From contig QANU01007790.1 in the NCBI GenBank assembly GCA_003254905.1, forward strand, positions 186,001 through 250,000: a stretch of 64,000 nucleotides of DNA. The letters are read 5' to 3'. Shown here piece after piece: positions 29,011-41,688 of this stretch (position 1 is its first letter; every line of letters begins with the position of its first letter). Origin of the DNA: Nissolia schottii. Its lineage: Eukaryota > Streptophyta > Magnoliopsida > Fabales > Fabaceae. A program made the translations under genes and the position numbers. The notes below the pieces were generated by a model. That model had not been told where the DNA came from. It worked only from the letters and a program-made list of their open reading frames with translations, and made no database searches.

Positions 29011-32000
29011 TGACATGCTTCTAAATGTGCATCAACATTACTAGGAAGCTGGACTCTTCTCGTGGTCTTTCCAATTTTGTAAATTCTTGGATTTTTTGAA
29101 TGGATACAAACTAATCTTTGTTTTTCTACATGTATAGATACAATTCAAACTTTTAACATTCAGGCACACTAATAATATAATGGGTTCAACTAGCTTTATT
29201 GCTGACTCACTTGTTTTCTGGGTTCAACCAATTTTATTGTTGTGTTTGGTTTAATGTGAGATATTATAATTGTATCTATACTATAAATTGTGTGTTTTTC
29301 TGATTAGATCTTACTTCAAAGTTGTTAACCCATCTTTTAATCTACTCTAGGCTTTGAGCTAAGTTGTCCAGTATGTTCCAGGTGATAGTTTCACTTTTTA
29401 TTTGTTGAGTTGAATTGCATGGTGAGATGCATCTGAAACGTTTGCCTAATTGTAGTGGCAGCACCCTAAGATCTCGAGGCTTTAATATATATTTGTCATT
29501 TGGTAAACTGTCCACAAAAGGTGACCTGCCGAAGGCCAGGCAGACCTTGGAGGGTTGAAAACTGTATGGAGCCTATGCACATGGAGTAATGGAGGGAGGG
29601 GAGGCGTGGTGGGGGTTGCGATGGACAAGTTGGTTGCTCCACAACCACGGTTTCATCTTTTCGCTTAAGTTTATGTAAATGTCTCATTGTGGTTTTGGTT
29701 CTAATTTATTTGATTTTTGTGGTTTTGGTCTCTTTAATTTGTTCTTGGTTTTGCTTCATTTTTCTTATTCTATTTTTTGTCTTTATTATATTTAAATCAA
29801 TCGTTAAATGATGATATTTACAAGGATCAAAAGTATAATTTTAGAATATTTACGTGAACAAAAGGGAAATTTCTTTTTTAATATTTGTAAGGCATAAGGG
29901 CCATAAAATTAAAAAGGAGGATTGACGAGCAGAAATTGAATTTTGTATTTAAAGGGACTAAATAAAAAAAATTGCTCATTTATATGGGCAGTTTACCATG
30001 ACCAGTAGTCTATTTTTTATTATATGAAAGTGAAAATTGCGTCAACCTGTTGATGTTTATCACTATTTCACTTGCATCCTCTATAATTTGGAATAAACAC
30101 GTACATCCCCTGGCTTTTTTAAGTATGCATTGACCTCCCTTATTCCTAAGTTTTAAAGCTTTTAAAAAGAAAACGCAAATTAACTACTTTGTCCTTAACC
30201 AATACTTTCTTCTATGCCATAATCTCATCCATCACCCTCTAGGAAGTCCACCCCTTTGCTCTCACCTTCGTTGCTCGCCATCAGCCATTGTCACCACCTC
30301 AATCTCACCCACCATCCCTTATTCGTCATTATGAAGTTCATTTCATGACTTGAAAAAAAATTAAATAAAACTTTGTCTGAAGAAAAGAAAAGCAACAATA
30401 AATATCTAGATCATAAAAAAAAAAAAAAATTTGGCTTCCGCTCAAAACCTTTGGGACCAATAATTATATGTGCGCCTGCACCACTACTCAACCTTTTAAA
30501 TGGTTGTTGATTTGGTGAATACTTTATCATGTAAATCAAATAGATAAGAGTGTGATTGAATAATGTGGATCTTTTTAGTAAAGATGGGGTTACGAATGAT
30601 TTGTTGATTTTGATAAATAAGTATTTAGTACAACTGAGATGATGGTAACACAAAGTATCAAGAACAAGAAGCTAAATTGAGAGAAAATTACAAAGAAACA
30701 AAATAAACAACAGGAAAGAAAATGAAGAAAATGTAAAACGAATGAGAAATTTACTTAAAATCCCTCATCGCTCTTTGATCACTGAGATGTATAGAGACTC
30801 GAGTTTTCCTAAGTGAAAATTCCCCTTTCATTCAGTGCTGAGCATCCCTATTTATATCTTATGGTGACCTTTGCATGCCTGCCACATGTTTTCCTTGGTG
30901 GTTTGAAGTTTGCTCTTCAGAACCCCTCTCTCCTACTTCCCTTGTATTCCATGACGTGGGTAGTTATTTGATTTCTAAAGTTGAGCACGTTCTCTAATAA
31001 TCGTCGAATGTTGCTGACGCTTTCATCTCTCTTGGTGGTGATCGCCTAATGAGGTTTGAACTTTTCATAAGATGTAAGAATTCTTCAAGATATGTTTTAG
31101 GGTGACTTCATCCATAGACCATGAATGATTTGGTAGTTTCATCTTGTTTCTATTCCTTTCTTTGGTTTGTCGTTCCCTTATTGTGACTAAGCTATTTATT
31201 CTTTAGCAGTTGTTTACTCATATTTACGTTTCAGTTCATTAAATGCTTCATTTATCATTCAGTTATATGCATGTGTATATGTGTGTGTGTGTGTACCTTG
31301 TTTTATGTATATGTTATGTGTGTGGTGCCAAGGTACTCACCACTAAGATGACAAACTCACCACTCTGTTGATGATATATTTTTAGATACAGTGGAAGATA
31401 GTTAGAACGTCCCCCTCATCCGGTAGAAGCTAAGATTCAATGTTAGTGGTAAGCTCCGCTTTGCAGTAGGGTCTACCAGGGTTATTAGTAGGTATGCTCC
31501 AAGGAGAAACAAGGAGGAACAAGGAGAAAACTTAAATGTTTTTCAAGGAGCAAAAACAATGTTTAAGTGAGGACTTGTGATATTTTGTAGAACATAAGTG
31601 AGTGGACAACCAACGAACATAGAGAGAAGAGAGAAAAAAGAGACCGAAAAAGGTAAAACGAGTGAGATAATAGAGAAAGAAAAATATGAGAGAAATTGTT
31701 AGTTGTCTATTTACCTTACTTGTATAAACATTTCTCAAATAGGGTAAGTATGATGCCAATGTGGTAGAAAAAGCACCACATCTAACGTGAAGTTTAAACA
31801 ACGTGACATAACAAAGAAATTAATGTGTCGTAAGTTTTTAGTGGTAAGGGGTCACGTGATAAATTCTTTTTCCTTCTTAAGGGGTCAATTTTTCTATTAT
31901 TTTTTTCAAGAACTATATTAGAGTTTACTCTTAAAATTTAGAATTGAAGTCATTAAACAAATCCTAAGTTTTCCTCTAAACTTATGATGACCCAAATAAA

Positions 32001-33189
32001 AAAGAGAGAAGTTGTAAGAGGAAGTTTTTTCTTTTATTGTTAATGGAAAAGTTTACATGGGTTTGACACTGACTATTTAATTAGGACCAGACATGCTCTT
32101 GAATTTTTGAACGCTTATAAAAATATTTATAGATTAATCATCAAAATGACCTTTACATTGACAGTGATAATTAAATTTGTGCCATTGTGAGATTTGAGTT
32201 TATTCTTTATCAACTGTGTCAATTATCTTTGACTCTAAAAAGGAAGCTTTAACACCAATGATAAATTGTTGTGTAAACTTAATGGTTAAGCAACATATTA
32301 AACAATATCAAATAATAAAATCATCATTTTTAAGATTAGGATATATTATGTCACTTTTTTTATATACAAATTTATACTAACTTTTACTAAGGTTTAACTA
32401 ATATTACACATTATATCTATTTTGGTGAAATATGACTCTAAATACCCTTATATGACTCTAAATAACGTTTAGGCAGGATAAATTGAGAAGTATTATGTAT
32501 AATATTATCTAACCTCATGCAAGGTCAATGTAATGTATAGTTTATAGTATATAAGAGCACATTGTGCCATGTGTGCGAAAGATGTAATGAAATACCTATA
32601 ATTATATTTGGTGTGTTCCTAGATCTGTTCAATGTAATGTGTAGTTTATAGTATATATGGTTGTGGTGGTGGTCTGTTGTAGCAACAACAATGATAGTGG
32701 TGGTGTATGTCGGGTGGCGGTGGCAGCAACAATGGTGGTGGCGATAGTGGGTGTTGTTGGCAGTGACAATGATGGTGGGTAGTGAGTAGTGATAGTTGGG
32801 GTGTGATGACAATAGAGGTAAGAGAGAATTGTAGAGGAAGATGAATATTTGAGTGAGTAGGAGTTGGGCTCGCGCGCATGAGTCCAAGCCATTTGGGCTC
32901 TTCGAAGTACAAATCGATGAATTCTCCCCCCTACGCGCACGATATATAGTGTCCCGATCATTTGGCAAAATTATTTTTTGGATTTTTGTAGCTTACCTAA
33001 GAATTCATGATTTTGCATTGTATTGAATTCTCCGTCCACCATGTGCTAACATAACACATATATGAATATTTATTTACATTTTAATTAAACAAATTTAAAA
33101 AAAATTAAAAAGATAATTTTGTTATTATGTAGCCAAAGGACAATAGTTTCTTATTATTAATATATTTCTTGTCCCGTACTATTGTACAA
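29011..33189. other. Intergenic, repeat-rich, no gene recognised
   Basis: AT-rich. A promoter-like or LTR-like stretch on the minus strand has TATAAATA (30849-30856). A (GT)n run lies near 31280-31295. 32690-32780 is GGT/GTG-rich low complexity that gives spurious His/Thr-rich frames on the minus strand. Confidence 0.4.
32524..32658. repeat. Direct repeat pair of about 29 bp
   Basis: TCAATGTAATGTATAGTTTA at about 32525 and TCAATGTAATGTGTAGTTTA at about 32630, each followed by TAGTATATA. Confidence 0.7.
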
Positions 33190-33260
33190 GCGCATCTGGT
33201 GTAGTGGTATCATAGTACCCTCCCACGGTACTGACCAGGGTTCGATTCCCTGGATGCGCA
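33190..33260 (+). tRNA. trnG-CCC: tRNA-Gly (CCC)
   Basis: 71-nt cloverleaf: acceptor stem GCGCATC/GATGCGC with discriminator A, D-arm with A-box TGGTGTAGTGG, anticodon stem GTACC/GGTAC with loop CTCCCAC giving anticodon CCC, and T-arm with B-box GGTTCGATTCC. No intron. T-runs downstream (TTTT near 33274 and later) fit Pol III termination. Nuclear type: no CCA is encoded. Confidence 0.96.
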
Positions 33261-33565
33261 TTATTGTTTGCAGTTTTAATTTTAATTTTTTTAAAATATT
33301 TTATAGTTCTTAATTTAATTAAACTTCAAAAAAGAGATTAGCGTTTTATCCGTTTGACTATTTGTCTGGAGCAAAGTAGACAAGTAATTATTTTTCAGAC
33401 AAAAACAAAGGAATAAAAGTTTGGTAAATTACTAACACTAGAGAAAAATTAGAACCGAAACATTAAAAGGCATGTGATTTGATTTTTTTTTTCCATTTTT
33501 TCACATATGAAGAATAGACCGAGTAAATATTTCAAAGATATGGGTTTAAAACACCTCGTCCCACC

Positions 33566-33866
33566 TTAAGATTTAGGATCTACTAAGGATGAAGAAGAAC
33601 ATCCTCGTTATTCTATATATGTAGATTCGAGATAATATTCTTTTTCCTTATTGTTTTAATTAATGGAGGACTTGTCTATACTCTTAACATACGAAGCACG
33701 TGTTGCTTATCCACCCTTAAGATTTAGGATTTATTAGTGATGGAGAAGAATATTTTCATTATTATGTATACATTAGAGAGAATATTTTCTCTTGATTTTT
33801 TAAATTGATGGAGGACTTGGCTAATACACATGGCATATGAAGCATGAGTGTGTGAGCTGATTCAAT
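33566..33866. repeat. 151-bp diverged tandem duplication
   Basis: Copies start TTAAGATTTAGGAT at 33566 and 33717, and share GGAGGACTTG and ATATGAAGCA-like segments in the same order. Just downstream of the tRNA gene. Confidence 0.7.
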
Positions 33867-33913
33867 ATAGGTATATGTATCTGTTCGAAAGGAGTATATG
33901 AACGTTCAAAAAA

Positions 33914-34147
33914 GAGTAAACCATCAAAATTGTCTTTAATGTTGGCATTTACCCCAAAAGTATGGAAATCATCAAATTCATTCCCAAGTTGTCATAGTCA
34001 ATCAAATTAGTTCTTCAACGTCAATCAAATTAGTCCCTACCATGGACTAATTTGATTGACTTTTGATAACTTTAGGGGCAAATTTGATAATTTCCAAACT
34101 TTAGGGACAAACTTGATTTATGCTGCCAAGGTTTTGATGGTTTACTC
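33914..34147. mobile_element. Short foldback MITE (Mutator-like)
   Basis: Begins GAGTAAACCATCAAAA and its reverse complement end begins GAGTAAACCATCAAAA as well; arms of about 110 bp. Flanks GTTCAAAAAA and GTTCGAAATA are similar (8 of 10), perhaps a decayed 9-10-bp target duplication. Confidence 0.7.
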
Positions 34148-34179
34148 GTTCGAAATACTTGAAAAGTAGAGCTTAAGTG

Positions 34180-34930
34180 CATGGTTATCAAACTCGCGAG
34201 TTTAAGTAAACTCGTGGAGCCTCCGTAAACTCGGATCGTAAACTAGGATCGTAAACTCGTACGAGTTTACCTATTATTAAAAAAATATTAAAAAAATATT
34301 TTAAAAAATTATTATGCTACAAAAATATATTTAATAAAACTTGAAATTCATAAATACATTTATATCCATAACAAAGCACAAATAAAGATGAAATATATGA
34401 GTTCTAAGTTCAATTCATACATAATACATATAACATAATACATAGTATTGACTACTGAACATCACAAGAAGCGAATTTGTGACGATGATGTCTTCAATAT
34501 AGAACACTAAAGCACAAATAGCAATGCAGAGGTCACGCACCCTGGTGGGAAAGATCCCTGAGCAAATGATGAAATACATACGACGGATTAGCGACGGAGC
34601 ACAAGCAACGACGGAACACAACGGAGCACGATTGTAGGCGCAACTGTAAATGATAACTCTAAAATACTTAAATGACCTAAATCTAAAAACTCATAGTTAT
34701 GGAAAACAATATCAAACCTGTTTTGTTTCTTTAAAAAAAAAAACCTGCCTTGTGGGTAAACTCGTAAAATCGGGAGTAAACTCGCGATTTTATGCGAGTT
34801 TACCCGATTTTACCCGAGTTTACCCGATTTTACCCAGAAACGAGTTTACATGCGAGTTAGCTCGATTTTACAACCTAAACTCGTAAAATCGTACGATTTT
34901 ACGTGTTAAAACGCGATTTTAATAACTATG
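34180..34930. mobile_element. Non-autonomous hAT element with perfect 8-bp target duplication
   Basis: CTTAAGTG flanks both sides (34172-34179, 34931-34938). Ends are inverted: CATGGTTATCAAACTCGC and, reverse-complemented, CATAGTTATTAAAATCGC. 751 bp. The right part contains many short GAGTTTAC/GATTTTAC units including two exact tandem 20-mers (34796-34835). The middle (34420-34620) is less repetitive; no transposase was recognised. Confidence 0.85.
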
Positions 34931-35060
34931 CTTAAGTGGAGGGATCAATGAAACATACCTATCAAAGTATGAGGCTCATATCAAATTCCATGAGAACTAA
35001 GGCCGATCAGAATGACAACGAAGGTGAAAGCTCAATTCTACCCACCTTGTCCACCTTTAG

Positions 35061-36470
35061 TCTGTAACTTCCCGCTTTTTTGTTATTCTAAGAGTTGTCT
35101 TAGAATACCGTCTACAGGGTTTATCATTTATTATTAATCATATATTTGTTGAACCATATAGCCATAATGTGTTGTTTTTATAATAGATTGTGTTTATAAA
35201 ACCTAGAATAGTTAAGTCTACCGTCAAACATCAATTTATCGATTTAGCAATCCGACAATCAACTATCATTCTCGCTGAGTCAATCCTTGGGCCATAGATT
35301 CACAAAGGAGTCTCAGGACATGTTCTTGTCCCTTTAGGATTTTTAGAGTTATGTCATCCTCGTTCTATGTCAATTCCAAAACTTTTGATGGTTCTCTAAT
35401 AGGTTGCATTCATGCCTATTATTAGATATTTTGCATGGTTTTTATGCTTAAAGTTGTGAATTTGTGTTGTCTTTGAATCATGGTCTCTTTGTGCCCAATT
35501 GTGAGAATTGTTGGTTAATTTTTCCTTTTACGTTGTTTCGATATTTAGGTCATTACATGAGTTGTAGACATGCAATTCTTTTAGGTCTTATATTTTATGA
35601 AATTTAAGAGGAACATCTACAACTCACATGAAGAGATGAAAAGTTGAGTCAATTGCCTACTTGGTTATTTTTAGCCCGAAAGTCAAAACAATGATGCTGA
35701 AGTTTTAGATTAGAGTGGTCACAAAGATTAGGGCATAACTTTTTCATCCAAAGTCCAAACAAGGCAAACTGTGTCTATTTCATATGAAATTAGAAGATCT
35801 ACAACTTTCAGGCTGATTGGGCTCAAAAACACGATTTTGACCCATTAGCCCATTTTGGCAAGGCACAACCCAAATTTACATCTATTTAATCACCCATTAT
35901 CAAATTTTTAGTTATCTAGGTTTTATATTTTATGTTCTATATTTTATATTTTAGGATTAGTCTTCTCTTCCCCACCCCTCTTTATACACTCTTGGATTTT
36001 GGTTATTGTAATCTCTCCACTCTCTCTTTATGTTTTTAATTCCATTTCTTTGTTTTTTTTTTTGTTTTTAATTATGTTAGTTAAATCAAGAGTTAAAGTA
36101 TATTTTAATTATATTCACTGAAACAATGTCAACCTGAGTTGATCTACAGCTGTCTCATCCAATAAAGGTAAGAAAAATCTTTCATGTTCTCCCCACAAAT
36201 TTCAAATTTCATAAAACTATATTTTTTGGGTTCTCTTGCAAAGTTAAAGTAAGTGCAAAATACAACCTCTATAGTAATCTCTCAAATCCTTACACAATTT
36301 CAAATGTTGATCAATTTTACCTATTAATTAAATAGCTTTCATATTTATTTTGTTATCTACTACAGGATAACCTCCTTCCAAGCTCCCTTGAAGATCATGT
36401 TCAATTAAAATTGAGCTGATGGGTTAATATGATTTTTCTCTTTTTTTTAATTTAATTTTGGGCCTAGAAA
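35061..36470 (+). repeat. LTR-like fragment related to the repeat at 14660
   Basis: Begins TGTAACTTCCCGCTTTTTTG and shares in order GAACCATAT, TTTATCGATTT, CAGGA(C/T)ATGTTCT and GTCATC blocks with 14660-14950. The match fades after about 35420; the remainder to 36470 is unassigned AT-rich sequence, and no right terminus was found. Confidence 0.5.
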
Positions 36471-36949
36471 ACTAATGCATCAGTCATGAAAGAGCACAAC
36501 AAGTTGAAGCATAAAAGAGAAGCTCATGAGCTAGGAGATAATAGAAGAGAAACTTGGGAGACAAAGGCCAATTTGATTGTTTTGACTACTTATAAACCCC
36601 TTTACAACAATGCTAACAACTTAGCGTGTGTGATGTTTGCCTCATGTAAACTGAATGATATATACAATGTAAACCATTAAAAAGCCTGAACTACAACACC
36701 TTTAGAGATGTATAATTTTTTTTTTCTCGAAAACTTTGTAGGACGTCAGTCTGCCCACGCAAGTGCGCGGGTTTAGAATCTAGTTTATTATTATGGACTG
36801 TCTAGCTTGAACACATGACGCTATCATGACCCTACATACTAACTGATGTTATAAATATTTAAAGAAATAACGTATTTAGCCGTCAGTGTACTCACGAATA
36901 TATATATTGAATGCTAGAAACATGGAATTTTATTGTAGAAAAGTAGTAG
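36471..36949. other. No gene recognised
   Basis: One short open frame (36486-36680) without any recognised motif; treated as non-coding. Confidence 0.35.
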
Positions 36950-37205
36950 AAATTTGGAAATATCGATGAAGCAGCAGGGAGGGAGACACGCTGAGAAGAG
37001 GTCTCAGGTCTCCTAAATGCTTCAGCACGTGCCTTTATGTGTGTGTTTTCTTTTGCTTGCATGATCAAATAATTTTCATTCAGCACGTGAGGCAACATAT
37101 TTCTAGGTTTTCACTTTCCTCCTACCTTCCTATTCCAATCCATTCCTTCACGTTTCCTCCACTTCTATGTTATCTTTTCACTTGCACTTTATAATATCTG
37201 AATCT
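36950..37205 (+). repeat. Copy 1 of a dispersed duplicated segment
   Basis: Resembles 60291-60570 in order and orientation: GGAAATA(T/A)CGATGAAG, a G-box-containing CACGTGA(G)GGCAAC, AGGTTTTCACTTTC, CTCCACTT and CACTTGCACTT. Contains CACGTG twice. No coding sequence accepted. Could be a promoter/leader of duplicated genes or an unknown repeat. Confidence 0.6.
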
Positions 37206-37924
37206 CAAGCTTTAATATGTTATTAATAATCTTCCAATTTTTGTAAATATTTTTTTTTCGTTCCAATCCTCTACTCTTTGTAAAAGAAAAATTTCGTTCC
37301 AATTGCTTTTCACTTTCTGATTCAACCCCTACCTCTACATGGGTCCATAGGGTCGGCCACCATTTTTAGGAAGTCCATCTTATCAAGATTAGTCAAAAAA
37401 GGTTACATACCTTGATTATTTCTTAAATGGCTCGCCCTAGTGTTTGTCTTGTGGTATATCCTTACATTTTACTTTACTACCCTTATTATAAAATCCTTGT
37501 GTCTTTCCATTTTCTTTGAGATCATTTAGGTATAACAAGATGTCCCCACTATTTTCCTTTGAGGAAGGGTATAAAAGAAAAATATTTGCTAGTAGAGTTG
37601 TAGGAGAGGATTCTTTCATCTCTCGCATAAAATATATTAAACCTCCCCCCCTCCCCAAAGTAACTATCACGAGTTTTTAGGCCATCATTACTAGTTCTTT
37701 TACATCTCTTCACCTAGTTTAGTGCCATTTTCTCTTCCACTTCCCAAAATTACCCAATCTTCTTCGAGGAGGTATTCTTCTTCTAATTAAAACTCAAATT
37801 TTAACTTCTCATATTTTTTACATATCTTTCTCTCCAAAATTTTCGTTCCCTCTTTTCCATTCTTCCACAGCTCTCAACTATTTTTTATGCTATGCATCTT
37901 GTTCGTTCTTTCATCCTAACATTA

Positions 37925-38408
37925 CCAAAAATATTTGAAATGGGGTTGGAGTGTGCTGTGTGTTTTGTATATGGGCCTCATACGTTGGTGAAAAAATGGG
38001 TATTGTGGCAATTGGTGCAATGCAAACTGAAAGTGGTGGTTCCATTGTTATTGATGGGGGATTTTAACGAAGTGCTGGTAGTGGAGGAGAGAAAAGGAGG
38101 TGTGGTTATGACACTTGCATTTTCATTCTTGGGCGAGTGATATGCAAGTAATGGAATTCACTCTATCTGGAAGGAAGTATACGTGGTATAAGGGGAGCTC
38201 GTTTAGTAAAATTGATAGATTCTTTATGGTTTATCTCCGACTTCACAAATTTTTGAATTGGAGCCTAATTGGAAAGAACTATTCAAGATCTGATCACGTT
38301 CCATTGCTATTGCAATCAAAGATGGAAAACTGGGGAGTGAAACCTTTCTGATCTATGGATATGTGGTTCTCTAATCCCTTCTTTGTTCCTTTTGTGAGCT
38401 ATCTTAGG
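37925..38408 (+). pseudogene. L1 LINE endonuclease fragment
   Basis: Frame-shifted remnant: VYGPHTLVKKWVLW, then LLMGDFNEVLVV (near 38055), then SGRKYTWYKG, KIDRFFM and SDHVPLLLQS (near 38290-38320), the order of an apurinic-like L1 endonuclease. A frameshift separates the halves near 38115. No reverse transcriptase follows; at about 38410 sequence switches to an LTR-like repeat. Confidence 0.75.
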
Positions 38409-38414
38409 AAGCAA

Positions 38415-38590
38415 ATGGGCAGTTCAGCAATCCGATAGCTGATTGCCATTCCTGTTGAGTAAACCCTTATGCCAGAGACCCACAGAGGAGGTCTTAGGAC
38501 TTGTCCTATACCTTTAGGAAGTATAGAGATTTGTCACCTTCGTTCTTTTCCAATTCTAGAACTATAACAATTCGCAATTCAGTGTTGGAA
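38415..38590 (+). repeat. Third LTR-like fragment
   Basis: Contains AGCAATCCGATAGC, GAGACCCACAGAGGAGGTCT and TTGTCACCTTCGTTC, paralleling 35250-35370. Truncated on both sides. Confidence 0.45.
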
Positions 38591-38599
38591 GAATAAGGA

Positions 38600-41000
38600 A
38601 GAAATAGAAGGTAAACATCTAAGGTAGTCACACATACCAGTGAAAAAAGTATAGTCATAACCCCATAACTCACAAGAAGCGAGAAAAAGAATATGGCCAA
38701 AAATTAAGGGCTTCTTGTAAGGATATAAATTACTCATAATCTCAAACATGAAGTAAATAAGATGACAAAGGAACATACATTATTAGTAATTTCATTCAAT
38801 AGTTCATCATCCTTCAATAGGAAAATATTATTAGACTGAATTCTAAACTTCGATAGGCACCAAGACAACATCAGATATGGAATTATATGGAATTTTGATC
38901 AAAAGTATTGCACTTCGCAAAGTTGACAGTCCCCTATCCTCACCCCTACCAGTATACGATAGGATTTGGGCCTTAATAAAAGAGTATAAAGGAGAGAATT
39001 TGAGAAGGATTAAGCATTTTTTGAGAAATTAGGACTTGAGATTCTTTGGGAAAGCGAGGGATCTCTCGAGCATGTTTTTGTTCCCACTTTCGGTCTCTAT
39101 CTTCTTTGTACCAAGAAAGGAACTAAAACTACATAAACAAGCAGGCCAAGACATTGTGTCCTAGATATACATGTTATGGAGACCGATTGATGTTCTATTT
39201 CTTACCAGCAACATAAAGAAAACTTTGAACTATTCTTCCTAAGGTTAGTATAATGAGTCATCTAATCTCAGAAGAATCAATAGTCAAAGAGAAGCCATGT
39301 GATCCAAACATACGAATTTACTCTAGCTAAACAAACAAACATATATGCTTAACAAAATAAAGTTAATGAAAATAGGTCCATTAAATAAAACCTTTACCAA
39401 AACTAGCAAAAATGGCCAGCAAGATTCAAAGTAATTATACATTGCATCATAAAGATGCACAGAATATGCAAATTTGAGCTCATTCTATTTCATACTTTTA
39501 TAAACTGTTCCCACTTTGGCTTTAGTATAAAGCTATTCATAATCCATTCATTACAAGCACTGAAATTAGGAACAACATTTTTAGCACTTACAATATCAAA
39601 GTCTTGTTTTTTCATGGCATCGGGAGTTGTATCCAAATTTTTTTCAAAGCATGATTTCTCTTCTCATGAAGTACTCAAATTGCAGGCAGATTCGCAAATT
39701 TCTACTTCTAGCATCTCTATTGCACTCCTGAAAGAATAAATTATTAAAATAATTCTTTTGCTGGGTTTTTCTCAGGATAAATTGTCAAAAGTAAGTCTTT
39801 CAACAGCAATCACATCTCCTCAAGTAAGACATTTCATGTTCCAAGCGCAACTTCAAATGCAATAACTTATACAGTTTAAGCACGAACATAAACTAAGGAT
39901 AAGTTATAAGTGTATAGTATAATGAAAGCTCCACTTCAAATTATAATGTTAAAGACCAACCGGCCCCACTGATACCCGATTCTGTTCCTAAAATCAAGGA
40001 AAGGGGAATCATGCCCCTTCCATTCCATTATTCTAGGAAAGGCAAGAAGAGATTGGAAGAGAATTCAAATCAGAATCATATCTGATTGGTTATTATAAAC
40101 AGAATCTGTTTAAATAAATTAGGAAAGCAATCAGTTGCAGTAAAATAGGAAAGAATAAAGTTTAGCCAGGATTTTTTCTCCCTCTCCCGATTATATGAGA
40201 GAAACCGTAGGCTAGGAGAAACCATTGAAGTTTATAGACAGAACTAATAGGGGACCAAGGGATCCTATAATTCCCAGGCATTTTCCTAATTTTCGTTTGC
40301 TATTTTATTGCCCTTAGGTTTGTAATTGTTCTGCCAGGAAATTCCCCATTGGAATTCCTGATTATCTAATAAATACAGCAGCTAATTCAGCAATTCTATT
40401 AAAGCAGATACCAGTTCTTACATATAAATTTTTAAACAAAATGAACAATTTAAATGAATAAGCAGACAAGAATACCAAAATCCAAAATCACACTTGCCCT
40501 TCAGAAATTGAGTGAAGGGAATAATCTAAAGGCCTTCTCGGCAGCAGGAATATTGAACATAAGTTGTTAAGTCACTTGAGTTTGATAATATTTCAATCTA
40601 TACCAATAGACACATTTCAAACAAAGCAAATAATATTTGGATAAACAGATTTATAGTGGGCATAAAAGCCAGTAAGCACTTAATAATAATGTATTATTAT
40701 TGTGATAAAATGACTGACCTGCATATACAAAGAGCTTTCCACGCATCTCCTGAAGCTGCAGCAAATTTCTGCAGAGTCCTGTGAACAAGATGAATTACAA
40801 TTCGTGTTTTACTAAAGCTAATTCCGTAAGAACTACTTCAGAATTGAAATTATCTACAACATCCAAAGTTGTCTTTTTCAAAAGCATTTTACCTCTTTCT
40901 CATCCTTCATCGAACCTTACTTTCTAGGATGAAGAATGAGAGAAAAGAATAATGAAGGCAGCACAGCCTTGCATTATTGACCGAATACATCGGTTGTTAT
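38600..41000 (-). other. Unidentified minus-strand exon-like pieces
   Basis: Several pieces have good splice-like borders on the minus strand: 40890-40920 (after a pyrimidine tract ending CATCCTAG, with ATGAAGGATGAG and donor GTAAAA), about 40719-40778 (60 nt between CACAG and GTCAGT), a stretch ending near 39732 after TTTCAG, and a stretch at about 38640-38745 reading PLIFGHILFLASCELWGYDY. I do not recognise a protein and the pieces may be non-coding or not one gene. Confidence 0.22.
39947..40422 (+). mobile_element. Solo LTR related to the chromovirus, with perfect 5-bp target duplication
   Basis: Begins TGTTAAAGACC, ends ATACCAGTTCTTACA, flanked by TATAA on both sides (39942-39946, 40423-40427). 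476 bp. Shares with the 41220 LTR the GGAATTCCTG/CCAGGAAATTCCCC and AATTCAGCA blocks near its 3' end. Solo LTRs arise by recombination between the two LTRs of an inserted element. Confidence 0.85.
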
Positions 41001-41219
41001 TCCTTTAGTGGAAACATGACAATTGACTGAAGCGCGTTGCTAAGGAACCAAACACTATGGCATTATCAATGTGCTTGACAGAAGCAAGAATATGATGGCT
41101 ACTCATCATCGGCCTGATGCTACAAATTAAATGTGATATTTCTTTTGTCACAAGAGTCACAACAAATTGCACAAGAATGAGTACCAAGATGGTTTGCCAT
41201 GTAAAGATAAAAAGCAAAC

Positions 41220-41654
41220 TGTTACACACCCCCCTCCTGCGGATCCAGAAAAATCAGGAAAGAAAATCCTTCCCTATCCACTAGTTTATTCTAGGAGGTT
41301 AAGTAGAATAAAGAAATAAATCTGTTAAGATTTGATAACAGATTAGGGGCTGATTTGTTAAGCAAATCAGGTAAGCATTATTTTAGGAATTAAATTAGGA
41401 AATAATCAGCCACTTGAATTCCTCCTGAATTATAAAGAGGACCGAGGGAGGCTAGGGCATTTTTTTATCTTTATCAAGAAATTAGGATTAGGCTCAGGAG
41501 GTCTAAGGGAACCTTTAATCCCAGAACCTTTTTCTCATCTGCATTCTAATTGTAATCCTTTAACCAGGAAATTCCCCTCTGGAATTACTGGTAATATCAA
41601 TAAAATTCAGCAAGCAAATTCAGTTATCAATTTCATAAGATACCAGTTGTTACA
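41220..41654 (+). repeat. 5' LTR of the chromovirus
   Basis: TGTTACACACCC to CAGTTGTTACA, with inverted TGTTACA/TTACA-type ends. TTATAAAG near 41430 is a possible TATA element. Confidence 0.95.
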
Positions 41655-41656
41655 AC

Positions 41657-41668
41657 TGGTATCAGAGC
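41657..41668 (+). other. Primer-binding site (initiator tRNA-Met)
   Basis: Exact TGGTATCAGAGC, two bases after the 5' LTR. Confidence 0.95.
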
Positions 41669-41688
41669 AACGTTCTTGGGAGACTTGT

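Noticed and set aside
30411..30653. 80-codon minus-strand frame
   Set aside because: No motif, AT-rich composition, ends in a poly-A derived Phe run.
32525..32968. His/Thr-rich minus-strand open frames
   Set aside because: Antisense of a GGT/GTG-rich tract; no conserved motif.
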